NCBI RefSeq assembly: GCF_000245795.1
Contig: NZ_JH601133.1
Coordinates: forward strand, 931,269-995,268
Source: Facklamia languida CCUG 37842
Lineage (GTDB): Bacteria; Bacillota; Bacilli; Lactobacillales; Aerococcaceae
Length of the DNA stretch: 64,000 bases
Reading direction: 5' to 3'
Part shown: positions 29,246-38,207 of the stretch, piece by piece
How the letters are laid out: the number at the start of each line of letters is the position of its first letter
Numbering within the stretch: position 1 is the first letter of the stretch
Notes under the pieces: generated by a model
Seen by the model: only the letters and a program-made list of their open reading frames with translations
Told to the model about the DNA's origin: nothing
Database searches by the model: none
Position numbers and translations under genes: made by a program

Positions 29246-29271
29246 AGAGACAAGAAGAAAGGATGGGGAGT

Positions 29272-30111
29272 ATGACGTCAGAGATCATTCGAGTGGAAGA
29301 TGTGTCTTTTGCCTACGCACACGCGGACCATGATGCACTATCCAATTTGTCTTTTTCCATTAACCAGGGCGAGTGGGTGGCGATTATTGGACCCAATGGT
29401 TCAGGCAAATCCACCATGGCTAAAATTCTCAATGGCTTATTGGTTCCCTACCAAGGGAGTGTCTATATTAAAGGGGTTAAACTCTCTCAGGAAACGGTTT
29501 GGGACATCCGCCGAATGATCGGGATGGTCTTTCAGAACCCAGACAACCAATTTGTCGGGGCAACGGTCGAAGACGATGTGGCCTTCGGCTTAGAGAATAA
29601 CGGAATTGACCGTGAAGAAATGCGGCAGCGAATCCATGAGGCCTTGCAACAAGTTCGCATGGAGGAATTTATCAAGAAAGAACCCGCTAAATTATCAGGT
29701 GGTCAAAAACAACGGGTGGCAATTGCCGGAATTATTGCTCTGAGACCCGATATTATTATCTTGGACGAATCCACAGCCATGCTCGATCCTTTGGGACGCG
29801 AAGAGATTATCCGCTTGGTTCATGAAATTAAGAACCAGTATGGGGTAACTGTCTTATCGATCACCCATGATATTGATGAAGCCAGTCTAGCAGACCGCAT
29901 TCTCGTGATGAAGGCCGGACAACTTCAAGCGCAGGATGTACCAGCTAAAATCTTTGAAGCTGGCAAGGATTTAATCGAGATGGGCTTAGACCTCCCATTC
30001 TCCGAAAAAGTACGCTTACAGATGAAGGATTTAGGAGTGGACGTACCAGACCATTATCTCGATGAGGAAGGATTGATTGAGTGGCTATCCCAATCGTATT
30101 TGAACAAGTAG
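29272..30111 (+). CDS. ecfA1: ECF transporter ATPase EcfA1
   Basis: One of two ATPases that power the shared energy-coupling module for vitamin and metal uptake with interchangeable S components. The 279 residues carry Walker A GPNGSGKST (40-48), the Q-loop GMVFQNPDNQFVGATVEDDV, the signature LSGGQKQRVAIAG and Walker B IIILDESTAMLD. ATG 29272 is preferred because AAAGGA lies eight bases upstream; ATG 29263 directly abuts that site. The end overlaps ecfA2 by 31 bases. No S-component gene is in the window, so the substrate is open, as expected for a group II module. Confidence 0.93.
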   Translation: MTSEIIRVEDVSFAYAHADHDALSNLSFSINQGEWVAIIGPNGSGKSTMAKILNGLLVPYQGSVYIKGVKLSQETVWDIRRMIGMVFQNPDNQFVGATVEDDVAFGLENNGIDREEMRQRIHEALQQVRMEEFIKKEPAKLSGGQKQRVAIAGIIALRPDIIILDESTAMLDPLGREEIIRLVHEIKNQYGVTVLSITHDIDEASLADRILVMKAGQLQAQDVPAKIFEAGKDLIEMGLDLPFSEKVRLQMKDLGVDVPDHYLDEEGLIEWLSQSYLNK

Positions 30112-30974
30112 ATTTTACTTATAATCCCGGGACTCCTTTTGAGGTGCCAGTATTAAAGAATATCAACTTAACCTTAGAACCTGGACGGGTCACAGCCATT
30201 ATTGGCCATACAGGATCAGGGAAATCGACGCTAATTCAACATTTGAATGTTCTCTTAAAGCCTTCAAAAGGAAAGATTAAGATTGGTGACCAGGTAATCA
30301 CTGCCCAATCTGACAGCAAAAACCTTAAACAAATTCGAAAGAAGGTCGGTGTTGTCTTTCAATTTCCGGAAGCCCAGCTGTTCGAAGAGACTGTCATCAA
30401 GGATGTCATGTTTGGCCCCCTTAATTTCGGGGCAAGTCAAGAAGAGGCGCGAGCAATAGCTGAAGAGATGTTGGCCTTAGTCGGAATTGATCCTGCCTTA
30501 TACGAGCGTTCACCCTTTGAGTTGAGTGGGGGTCAGATGCGTCGGGTGGCGATAGCGGGTGTATTAGCTCTGGAACCTGAAGTCCTAGTGCTCGATGAAC
30601 CGACAGCCGGATTAGACCCATTGGGTCAAATCGAGATGCTGACCATGTTCATTGACCTACAACAGGCGCGCCAGCTTTCTCTGATTTTAGTGACCCACCA
30701 GATGGATGATGTCGCGGAATTTGCCGACCAGGTGGTCGTTTTAGAGAAGGGACAGATTATTCGTCAAGGACAACCCCGTGAGATCTTTGCTGATCCCGAC
30801 TGGTTACGTGCTAAGCAATTGGGCTTACCGAGAACACTCGACTTTCTCGAACGCCTGGACCAGGTCACACCAGATGACTTGGCCAAGTCTTGGCAAGAAA
30901 GACCGCTGACGAGTGGCCAGTTAGCTCAAGCCTTAGTGGACTATAAGCAGCAACTTTTAGACAAGGAGGATTAA
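30081..30974 (+). CDS. ecfA2: ECF transporter ATPase EcfA2
   Basis: The second ATPase of the ECF module, 297 residues. Walker A GHTGSGKST is at 42-50, followed by GVVFQFPEAQLFEETV, the signature LSGGQMRRVAIAG and Walker B VLVLDEPTAGLD. The FQFPEAQLF form distinguishes EcfA2 from EcfA1. It starts with GTG inside the end of ecfA1 (AGGAAGGA eight bases before), which points to coupled translation and a 1:1 heterodimer. It lies one base before ecfT. Confidence 0.94.
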   Translation: MAIPIVFEQVDFTYNPGTPFEVPVLKNINLTLEPGRVTAIIGHTGSGKSTLIQHLNVLLKPSKGKIKIGDQVITAQSDSKNLKQIRKKVGVVFQFPEAQLFEETVIKDVMFGPLNFGASQEEARAIAEEMLALVGIDPALYERSPFELSGGQMRRVAIAGVLALEPEVLVLDEPTAGLDPLGQIEMLTMFIDLQQARQLSLILVTHQMDDVAEFADQVVVLEKGQIIRQGQPREIFADPDWLRAKQLGLPRTLDFLERLDQVTPDDLAKSWQERPLTSGQLAQALVDYKQQLLDKED

Positions 30975-30975
30975 G

Positions 30976-31776
30976 ATGTCCGATAAGTTTATTCTCGGCC
31001 GTTATATCCAACTGGATTCTTGGGTTCATGCTCTGGATCCTCGGACCAAGTTGATTGCCGTCTTTTATTTTATCTTGATTGTTTTCTTGGCTAATAATTT
31101 TATCGGCTATAGTCTGCTATTTGCTTACTTACTAATTGCAATCAAAAGAAGTCAGATTTCTTATAAATTCTTCTTCAGCGGCTTAAAACCGATGCTGTGG
31201 ATTATTCTCTTTACGGTCGTCTTTCAAATTCTTTTTACCCAAGGAGGCAAGACCTATTTCGCTTGGGGGCCCATTTCGATTACCTCTTTAGGCTTAATCA
31301 ACGGGGGCTATATCTTTATGCGACTGTTCTTAATTATCATGATGTCAACCGTTCTGACGCTCACGACAGCACCACTGGAATTAACGGATGGGGTGGAACA
31401 TCTTTTGCGACCCCTGACGAAGGTGGGCTTTCCTTCTCACGAAGTTGCTTTAATGTTGTCGATCGCTTTACGCTATGTACCGACCCTAATGGATGAAGCC
31501 CAAACGATTATGAATGCGCAAAGAGCTCGAGGTGTAGAGTTCGACCAAGGCTCTTTAATGGACCGATTGAAGGCGATTATCCCGATTCTTGTTCCGCTCT
31601 TTGTGAGCGCCTTTAACCGGGCAGAAGAATTGGCGATCGCCATGGAATCTAGAGGCTATCAAGGGGCCGAGGGCCGCAGTAAATACCGGCAGCTACGCTA
31701 TCAAACGAAGGATGTTTGGGTGTTACTTTCCATGATCCTATTAACCCTTGCTGTCTTTTTGAGCCGATTTTATTAG
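30976..31776 (+). CDS. ecfT: ECF transporter transmembrane component EcfT
   Basis: EcfT couples the ATPase dimer to substrate-binding S components in the membrane. The 266 residues start with GRYIQLDSWVHALDPRTKL, show about five hydrophobic helices, and carry the two coupling-helix motifs with the Ala-Arg-Gly pattern (AQRARGVEF, about residue 182, and AMESRGYQG, about residue 222). A strong terminator follows, ending the transcription unit. Confidence 0.95.
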   Translation: MSDKFILGRYIQLDSWVHALDPRTKLIAVFYFILIVFLANNFIGYSLLFAYLLIAIKRSQISYKFFFSGLKPMLWIILFTVVFQILFTQGGKTYFAWGPISITSLGLINGGYIFMRLFLIIMMSTVLTLTTAPLELTDGVEHLLRPLTKVGFPSHEVALMLSIALRYVPTLMDEAQTIMNAQRARGVEFDQGSLMDRLKAIIPILVPLFVSAFNRAEELAIAMESRGYQGAEGRSKYRQLRYQTKDVWVLLSMILLTLAVFLSRFY

Positions 31777-31784
31777 ATAAATGG

Positions 31785-31823
31785 AAAAGACCTTTCTGGC
31801 GAATGCCAGAAAGGCCTTTTTTA
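31785..31823. terminator. Terminator after ecfT
   Basis: AAAAG-CCTTTCTGGC pairs with GCCAGAAAGG and a T6 run around a GAAT loop. It is strong, and A/T symmetric enough to work in both directions. Confidence 0.92.
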
Positions 31824-31989
31824 TTGTCTCTTAATTTTTACCCTATCGCTTTGTATCATAATATTCTTCAATGACAATATTATTGGAAAACCTCTTATTT
31901 TAACAAGGATTTTTAACGTTTTTTGCCCGGTTGTTAGCAGAGGGATAATTATTAGAACAGTTTTTTTACAATTTTTATTGTTTTAAAAA

Positions 31990-32017
31990 TTGATTAATTT
32001 AATGAGATGATTATAAT
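31990..32017 (+). promoter_or_regulatory. Promoter of the surface subtilase gene
   Basis: TTGATT (31990-31995), 16 bases, TATAAT (32012-32017). The upstream 100 bases are very AT-rich with T-runs and an inverted repeat ACAAT/ATTGT (31968-31981), which could act as an UP element or operator. The rest of the 260-base gap after the ecfT terminator shows no coding potential. Confidence 0.65.
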
Positions 32018-32091
32018 GGAATCAGAGGAATTGTTCGCGCTTACATTGCGGATGTTTTTCGAGTAAGTTATTAAATGCAGGAGGCATGGAT

Positions 32092-35000
32092 ATGAAGAGA
32101 AGGATCCACTTTATCAGTGCATGTAGTCTGGCCTTAGTGATGGCAACTGCCGCCCAACCCGTCGAAGCTCAAGACCAAAGAGAAGTCAGTCTTGAACCCA
32201 CGACGACTACACAGTCAGATCAAGCACCCGTCATTGTGTCCGATCAGGAAGAAGCTGTCGAAACGTTGCCTGGTGTCAGTGAAGTTGAGCATGCAGAGCC
32301 GATTCGTACTACTGAAATTATTCCGATTCTTTCCGACGAAGCAAGCTCAAATGAAGAAGTCGCAGTAGAAGACCAAGCAAAAGAAGACCTAGAACCTGTT
32401 GTTACGACTCTTAATCAAAAAAAAGCACCTTCAAAAGTAGAAGAGGAAGTTGGGTCGGCAGTGGATGAAGAGGAAGCTGGATCGACAGCCGCTGAAGAGG
32501 AAGTTGCGTCGACAGCCGATGAAGAAGCACTCGAGGCCACAACTACCGCTGAAGTCAGTCAAGAATCAGACCAAGAAGAAGAAAAATATAAAGTGATTGT
32601 TCAAACAGACAATCTAGCAGCCATTGACCGGGCCGATTATCGCGACAAGGAAAGTTATAAACTGGCAGTTTCTCAAGCTGAAACGGAAGTTCAAGATACA
32701 ATTAACCAGATCCGCCAACTCTTGAATGAACAAGGTTATGATTTCCAAGAAGACCAAGCTTATTCGGGCGTCTTCACAGGCTTCTCAGCGACCCTTAGCC
32801 AGAAGGCGATTGACCAAGTGAAGGCCATGAAGCAAGTTTTGGGAGTCAACCTTAGCCAGCATTTCACCCCTCCTAAGGAGGTTCCATCGGCAGAGCCTGC
32901 CATGAACTTCTCAGGAGAATTAATTGGAACAAATCTCTTATCTGAAGAATTCCGTGCCAAGTACAAGGGCGATAAGATGATTGTCTCTGTCATTGATACA
33001 GGGTTTGACCCCTATCACCGTGATTTTGTTCTAGCAGAGGATGTGGCGACACGCTATAATGAAGACTCTATGAATGAAATGATTCAAAAATTAGGGCTAC
33101 CCGGTAAGTGGTATTCCAATAAGGTTATCTATGGTTATAACTATGCCGATAATTCCGATGTTTTACTCTCAACCGATGAACATGGGAACCACGTGGCGGG
33201 AACGATTGGAGCGAATGGGAATGTTGAAGAAGGTGGCATCCAAGGGGTGGCCCCTCACGTCCAATTGCTCTTAATGAAGGCCTTCTCAGAAGACCAGGTC
33301 TCCTCGAGCGTCTATGAAGATGTCTGGATGAAAGCCTTTGATGACTCCATTAAATTAGGAGCAGATATCATAAATATGTCACTGGGGATGGCTTCTGGCT
33401 TTAATATGCAAGGGAACACCCCAATGGCAAGAGCCATGCAAAAAGCGCGTGAATTAGGGGTCTTACCGGTCATTGCAGCCGGAAACCACCGCAATGCAAC
33501 GTGGGACCGCGACTACCATAGCTTAAAGGAAAACCCTGACAATGCCTTAGGTGGGTATCCAGCCAACGTCGAAGAATCCATGTCAGTTGCTTCCATCGAT
33601 AACGTGAGAGAGATGCGGCGTTATGTTGAAGCGGTCTTTGACGGAAAGCGGCAAAAAGAATACTTCAAGGGGACACAGACCTACCCTGAAGGAGAATCGG
33701 ACCTCTTGCCTCTAGTCGAATTCAAATTAGGGAATCAAGCGGACTATGACCGTTATGAAAAAGAAAATGGTAGAGCCGTTGATTTCGCGGGCAAACTGGT
33801 CCTTGTTCAGCGGGGGGATGCCTCCTTTAATGATAAGTACCAATTAGCACGTAAACACAAGGCTGCGGGCTTGATCATTTATGATAATCAAGAAAGCGAC
33901 CAAACCTTGGAAATGACAGGCCTGGAGAACTTAGATATTCCCATCATGTTTGTCACCAAGAAATCGGGTGAGCGACTCAAAGAAATTATCGAGAATAACC
34001 AAGATGCCTTGATGCGGATCTCGAGAGACTTGATGGGCTTTGACTTAAGAACAGCTGGTAATTTGAGTGAGTTCTCTTCTTGGGGGCCAGCGACCGACTT
34101 GACCCTTAAGCCTGATGTAGCAGCACCTGGTGGGTCGATCTACAGTTTGATGAGTGATGACCGTTATCAGAATATGTCTGGAACTTCAATGGCGACCCCT
34201 CATATGGCGGGAGCAGCTGCACTGATTATGCAGCGCCTCTACGAAGATGGCATTCTTAATGGGGAGTCACTTGAGAAAGACCACTTACAGGATGACCTGG
34301 CCATGCTATTCTTAATGAATACGGCTGTACCTAAGTTGAATACCCTTGAGGATGGTGGTTCATACTATACACCGATCCAACAAGGTGCAGGACTTGTGAA
34401 CCTCAAGCGGGCTTTGGAGAACTTTGTGACGGTCACAGCAACGAATGAAGCCGATCCGAACAAGGATGGAAAGCTTGAATTAAAAGAGGTTCAAGATGAA
34501 TTCAAGGCCAATCTTGAGTTGCATAACTATGGCAAAAAAGACCAAACTTATAAGTTGTCCTATGTGCTGCTTAAAGAGCGGATCAATGAAGAAGGACGCT
34601 TTGCTGAAGTGACGGAGCTAGCAGACCGTCAAGACCTAGGAGAAATCACCGTAGCAGCTGGCCAAACAATTTCTGTTGATCAGATTATTTCAACGGCTAA
34701 GATTGATCTCAATCAATATGTCCAAGGTTACTTCTTCCTTAAACCGATCGACCAAGAAGCCTCACCGCTTTCTCTTCCATTCTTTGGCTTCAAGGGGGAA
34801 TGGGATCGGTTACCGATTATCGACAATATGGTGGACTTTGATGGTGAGGATAAGACCAACTTTAAGCCGATCGAGTACTTTGATAAGGATGGTAAGCCGG
34901 ATGGAGTTGACAAGACGGCCTTTGTCCGCAAACGGCTTGAGGGCGGCTGGAACTACTTCTTTGAATGGCGCGTGGACGGTGACCCTTCTGTCTTTGTGAA

Positions 35001-37188
35001 TAGTCATGAGCGAGAAGGGTTCGAGAACATGGTGACCCCTAAATTATCCTTCCTTCGGAATGCGGTCGATGTGGAATTCTATATCGAAAATGCGCAAAAA
35101 GAGCGGATCCGTGACCTGCTCATTATGAATCGGGTCTACAAGGCAGGACTTCTGTATAAGGATCAATTAAACTTCCTCCAAGATTTCAGGGGATCTGGAT
35201 GGGATTATACCGACACCTTTGGCGACCAGGTAGAAGAGGGCATCTATACCTATGTCATTGAAGGGAAGATTGATAGTAAGGATGCCCGTCCGCAACGGTA
35301 CGAGTACAAGATTTACTTAGATAATACCGATCCTGAGTTAGCGGTAGCTAAGGAAGACGACCACCTTGAATTCACGGCAAGGGATAATCTTTCAGGAATC
35401 AGGGCGTTTGAAGTCTATACCAAAGAAGATGACAAATTTGTTTCCTGGCAAGAGGTTAACCGCGAAGAAGAACCTCTCGTTAAAGAGAAGATCTTCACCC
35501 TCAACTTAAAGCCGGAATTAAAGGGCAAGGCGCTTTATATTTGGGTTTATGATAATTCAGATAATATCAAGCAATTTGAATTGACGCCAGAAGGCGACTT
35601 AATCGAAGTCGTTCGGGATGATTCCGGTAATAATGAAGGGCCATCCAATCCAGAAGAACCTGCTAATCCAGAAGATCAAGCGGAAGAACCGCAAGAAGAT
35701 AAGATGAAGCCAGGTAAAAAGCCAGATGATTCTGAAGAATATGTCCCTGGCGATCAACTAGATAGCGATGAATTACCAAGGTTAAAGACGAATTCACCAT
35801 GGTATTACCAAGGATTCGGTAAGGACGCAGAGTTCGTGGAATTAACCGGTGAAATCACCAATTATGATGAAGTTCGATACATTGAGTACCGCTTAGTCGA
35901 TAACGATGGCAACCCCATAACAGATTATGAACCGATTGACTTTGAAAAGGTTGATGGTACCGTTCGTTTTAAAGCCAATGTTCCGCTAGCCGAGTTACAA
36001 GCGAATGGTTTATATGCGATTGAGACGGTTGCCCATGTTAAGACGGTGAAGATTGGTGAGCGCGGTGGTCGATTAACGAAGCATCAAATTGTCAACCGCT
36101 TCCGCTTAGACCGGGAGGATCCGAAGATTATGGTGGACCAAGTCTTTGGTGAAGATGACGAGAGACTCTACTTTGAGATTGAATACAGCGATAACATGAA
36201 CTATGTTGAATTGTTTGCCGGCAATAGCTTTATCGGACGAATTGACAAGACTTATGACGGTTTCGATCCAGTGCAGGTTGGGGATAAAATTATATATTCC
36301 ATCCCGAAATCTAAAATAGGTAAAGACTTAACCTTCTATGTCTATGATGACTTTGGTAATGGATCTGAAAAGACGGTTGTTACCGTGACCCTGCGTGACT
36401 TAGTGAAGTTAGTGCCAGAGGTTGAGAAACGTTTCAATCCAGATCTAGCACTTGGTGCAGTTCTCGTGGCCCAAGAAGGCGTTGAAGGTAAGGCGAACGT
36501 TGACAAAGATGGTACAATTCTGAAAGTTCTGAAAAAACCGGTCAATGAAATTATTGAATACGGTCCAGTCGAAGTGCCTTACGAAATCATTCGAGTTGAA
36601 GGTCCAGACCTAGAGATCGGTCAGCAAGCGGTTCTCCAAGCGGGAATGGCTGGATTGAAGAATCCTTTGACAAATGAGATAATTAAAGCGCCTGTTTATC
36701 AGATTATTGAAATGGGGACTAAAGTGCTTCCACCAGTTGAAGAAGAGCCAGAGCCTGAAATTCCAGCTCCAGCGCCAGCTGAACCAGAAGAAGAGGACGA
36801 CGCAATGCCAGCACCAGCTGAACCAGAAGAAGAGGACGATACAATGCCAGCACCAGCCGATCCAGTGGATGATGAAGACTTACCGTCAGCACCAGCTGAT
36901 CATGTGGATGATGGCGACTCAATGGCAGCACCAGCTAATCATGTGAGAAAGGACGACGCCACGACAGCACAAGCTGATCCTGCGAAAGGGGAAGACTCAC
37001 CGTCAGCACCAGCTGAACCTGCGGATGCTGAAGTTTCAGCGCCTGCAGAAGAAAGTCCATCCCTTGCAAAAGCGTCAAACCTGCCACAGACAGGTGAACA
37101 GTCACTGTTTGCATCGTATGCGATCTCCCTCATTTCCTTTTTCGCTGGAATGGGATTATTAGTTAGAAGATCCAAAGAGAACGACTAG
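32092..37188 (+). CDS. LPxTG-anchored S8 subtilisin-like protease (lactocepin/C5a-peptidase type)
   Basis: A 1,698-residue secreted, wall-anchored serine protease. ATG 32092 is used (AGGAGG seven bases before; ATG 32086 abuts it). Order: signal peptide (1 to about 28, ending VEA); acidic linker with 9-residue repeats; an I9-like propeptide (about 165-260); a catalytic domain with Asp302 (VIDTGFD), His367 (HGNHVAG), Asn465 and Ser699 (SGTSMATPH), with a PA domain inserted before the Ser; an Fn3-like region from about 780; Ig-like segments to about 1440; G5-like segments; seven 13-residue APAEP-type repeats; LPQTG (1664-1668), a hydrophobic helix and RRSKEND. It probably degrades host or environmental proteins. 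No YSIRK motif is present. It interrupts the usual ecfT-truA neighbourhood and has its own promoter. Confidence 0.93.
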   Translation: MKRRIHFISACSLALVMATAAQPVEAQDQREVSLEPTTTTQSDQAPVIVSDQEEAVETLPGVSEVEHAEPIRTTEIIPILSDEASSNEEVAVEDQAKEDLEPVVTTLNQKKAPSKVEEEVGSAVDEEEAGSTAAEEEVASTADEEALEATTTAEVSQESDQEEEKYKVIVQTDNLAAIDRADYRDKESYKLAVSQAETEVQDTINQIRQLLNEQGYDFQEDQAYSGVFTGFSATLSQKAIDQVKAMKQVLGVNLSQHFTPPKEVPSAEPAMNFSGELIGTNLLSEEFRAKYKGDKMIVSVIDTGFDPYHRDFVLAEDVATRYNEDSMNEMIQKLGLPGKWYSNKVIYGYNYADNSDVLLSTDEHGNHVAGTIGANGNVEEGGIQGVAPHVQLLLMKAFSEDQVSSSVYEDVWMKAFDDSIKLGADIINMSLGMASGFNMQGNTPMARAMQKARELGVLPVIAAGNHRNATWDRDYHSLKENPDNALGGYPANVEESMSVASIDNVREMRRYVEAVFDGKRQKEYFKGTQTYPEGESDLLPLVEFKLGNQADYDRYEKENGRAVDFAGKLVLVQRGDASFNDKYQLARKHKAAGLIIYDNQESDQTLEMTGLENLDIPIMFVTKKSGERLKEIIENNQDALMRISRDLMGFDLRTAGNLSEFSSWGPATDLTLKPDVAAPGGSIYSLMSDDRYQNMSGTSMATPHMAGAAALIMQRLYEDGILNGESLEKDHLQDDLAMLFLMNTAVPKLNTLEDGGSYYTPIQQGAGLVNLKRALENFVTVTATNEADPNKDGKLELKEVQDEFKANLELHNYGKKDQTYKLSYVLLKERINEEGRFAEVTELADRQDLGEITVAAGQTISVDQIISTAKIDLNQYVQGYFFLKPIDQEASPLSLPFFGFKGEWDRLPIIDNMVDFDGEDKTNFKPIEYFDKDGKPDGVDKTAFVRKRLEGGWNYFFEWRVDGDPSVFVNSHEREGFENMVTPKLSFLRNAVDVEFYIENAQKERIRDLLIMNRVYKAGLLYKDQLNFLQDFRGSGWDYTDTFGDQVEEGIYTYVIEGKIDSKDARPQRYEYKIYLDNTDPELAVAKEDDHLEFTARDNLSGIRAFEVYTKEDDKFVSWQEVNREEEPLVKEKIFTLNLKPELKGKALYIWVYDNSDNIKQFELTPEGDLIEVVRDDSGNNEGPSNPEEPANPEDQAEEPQEDKMKPGKKPDDSEEYVPGDQLDSDELPRLKTNSPWYYQGFGKDAEFVELTGEITNYDEVRYIEYRLVDNDGNPITDYEPIDFEKVDGTVRFKANVPLAELQANGLYAIETVAHVKTVKIGERGGRLTKHQIVNRFRLDREDPKIMVDQVFGEDDERLYFEIEYSDNMNYVELFAGNSFIGRIDKTYDGFDPVQVGDKIIYSIPKSKIGKDLTFYVYDDFGNGSEKTVVTVTLRDLVKLVPEVEKRFNPDLALGAVLVAQEGVEGKANVDKDGTILKVLKKPVNEIIEYGPVEVPYEIIRVEGPDLEIGQQAVLQAGMAGLKNPLTNEIIKAPVYQIIEMGTKVLPPVEEEPEPEIPAPAPAEPEEEDDAMPAPAEPEEEDDTMPAPADPVDDEDLPSAPADHVDDGDSMAAPANHVRKDDATTAQADPAKGEDSPSAPAEPADAEVSAPAEESPSLAKASNLPQTGEQSLFASYAISLISFFAGMGLLVRRSKEND
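32440..32520 (+). repeat. Three tandem 27-bp units in the protease N-terminal linker
   Basis: Each unit encodes nine residues: EEEVGSAVD, EEEAGSTAA and EEEVASTAD. A degenerate fourth copy follows. Such in-frame repeats can expand or contract by slippage without breaking the gene. Confidence 0.85.
36772..37044 (+). repeat. Seven tandem 39-bp units in the protease wall-spanning region
   Basis: Seven in-frame 13-residue units of the form AP(A)(E/D/N)P/H plus an acidic tail, the first two nearly identical (ending DDAMP and DDTMP) and later ones diverging to SAP endings. This is a typical proline-rich, negatively charged stalk that crosses peptidoglycan before the LPQTG anchor. Confidence 0.9.
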
Positions 37189-37292
37189 CCCTTTAAAGGA
37201 CCAAACCGCTTGCTAGCTAGGACCAATAGAATAAAGAGTCTGAAAATGAATACATGCTAAGTAGGCTATATACAAGGCATTTAAGTGGTAGA

Positions 37293-37355
37293 CAAGTCCT
37301 TTTCTTAGGACTTGCGACCCCATCCCCTCTACTATTTGGATAGAGGGGATTTTTG
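37293..37355 (+). terminator. Terminator region after the subtilase gene
   Basis: A first hairpin CAAGTCCT/AGGACTTG (37293-37314) is followed by ATCCCCTCTA (37322-37331) paired with TAGAGGGGAT (37341-37350) and a T run, a good rho-independent terminator about 130 bases after the stop. Confidence 0.82.
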
Positions 37356-37374
37356 CTTGCAGGGGAGAGGTGTT

Positions 37375-37403
37375 TTGCCATAAGGGGGATATCCTATTAT
37401 AAT
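37375..37403 (+). promoter_or_regulatory. truA operon promoter
   Basis: TTGCCA (37375-37380), a 17-base spacer and TATAAT (37398-37403), placed 22 bases before the truA start. Confidence 0.8.
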
Positions 37404-37425
37404 AGGAAAGAGAGGAGATGAGGGT

Positions 37426-38196
37426 GTGGGCCGTTATGCGATAAAAATTCAATACGACGGGACCCGCTATGTGGGCTATCAGGTCCAACCCAATGGTCCG
37501 TCGATCCAAGCAGAACTGGACCGAGCTTTAGGCTTGATTGCTAAACTAGCCGCAGACCAAAACCTGGCGACCGTGGCAGCTGGCCGGACCGATGCGGGAG
37601 TCCATGCCCTGGGCCAGGTGGTGCATTTTGACTTTCCCTTTCAGATTCAGCCTCCTCATCTGCTGAAGGCCATGAACAGCATTTTGCCCAAGGATATCCA
37701 GGTCTGTGATTGCCGGCAGGTGGGCGATGATTTTCATGCGCGTTATGATGCAGTTGGAAAGTTCTATCGTTACCGGGTGGATACCCAACCTTACCCTGAT
37801 CCCTTCAAGCGCTTATACACGACCCACCACCCCTACGCTTATTCCTTGGCGGCAATCCAGGAAGGGCTATCCGTCTTACAGGGAGAGAATGACTTTACTA
37901 GCTTTTGCTCGACTAAGACTGATAAGACGAATAAAGTTCGACGGATTGACCAGATCCTTGCTTACGAAGATCAAGATAATAAAGAGCTGATTTTTGACTT
38001 CAAGGGTAATGGCTTCCTATACAATATGATCCGGATCATTGTCGGGACAGCCTTGCAGATTGGTGACGGCTTAAAGCCGGTTGAAGAAATGCAGCGTCTC
38101 TTACAGGTTAAAGACCGTGAAGAGGCAGGTCCAACAGCCCCTGCCCAAGGCTTATATATGATGGAAGTCTACTACCCTAATCAGCCCTTTAGCTAA
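37426..38196 (+). CDS. truA: tRNA pseudouridine synthase A
   Basis: TruA makes pseudouridine at positions 38-40 of tRNA anticodon stems. The 256 residues begin KIQYDGTRYVGYQVQPN, with the catalytic aspartate in AAGRTDAGVHALGQV (Asp56) and the later FLYNMIRIIVGT motif. It starts with GTG after AGAGGAGATGAGG. In many Firmicutes truA directly follows ecfT; here a surface protease gene lies between and truA has its own promoter. rplM and rpsI, the usual followers, are absent. Confidence 0.96.
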   Translation: MGRYAIKIQYDGTRYVGYQVQPNGPSIQAELDRALGLIAKLAADQNLATVAAGRTDAGVHALGQVVHFDFPFQIQPPHLLKAMNSILPKDIQVCDCRQVGDDFHARYDAVGKFYRYRVDTQPYPDPFKRLYTTHHPYAYSLAAIQEGLSVLQGENDFTSFCSTKTDKTNKVRRIDQILAYEDQDNKELIFDFKGNGFLYNMIRIIVGTALQIGDGLKPVEEMQRLLQVKDREEAGPTAPAQGLYMMEVYYPNQPFS

Positions 38197-38207
38197 GGAG
38201 GTATTCG

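Noticed and set aside
36772-37044. CRISPR-like direct repeats
   Set aside because: The 39-bp repeats have no unique spacers and are in frame inside a protease stalk.
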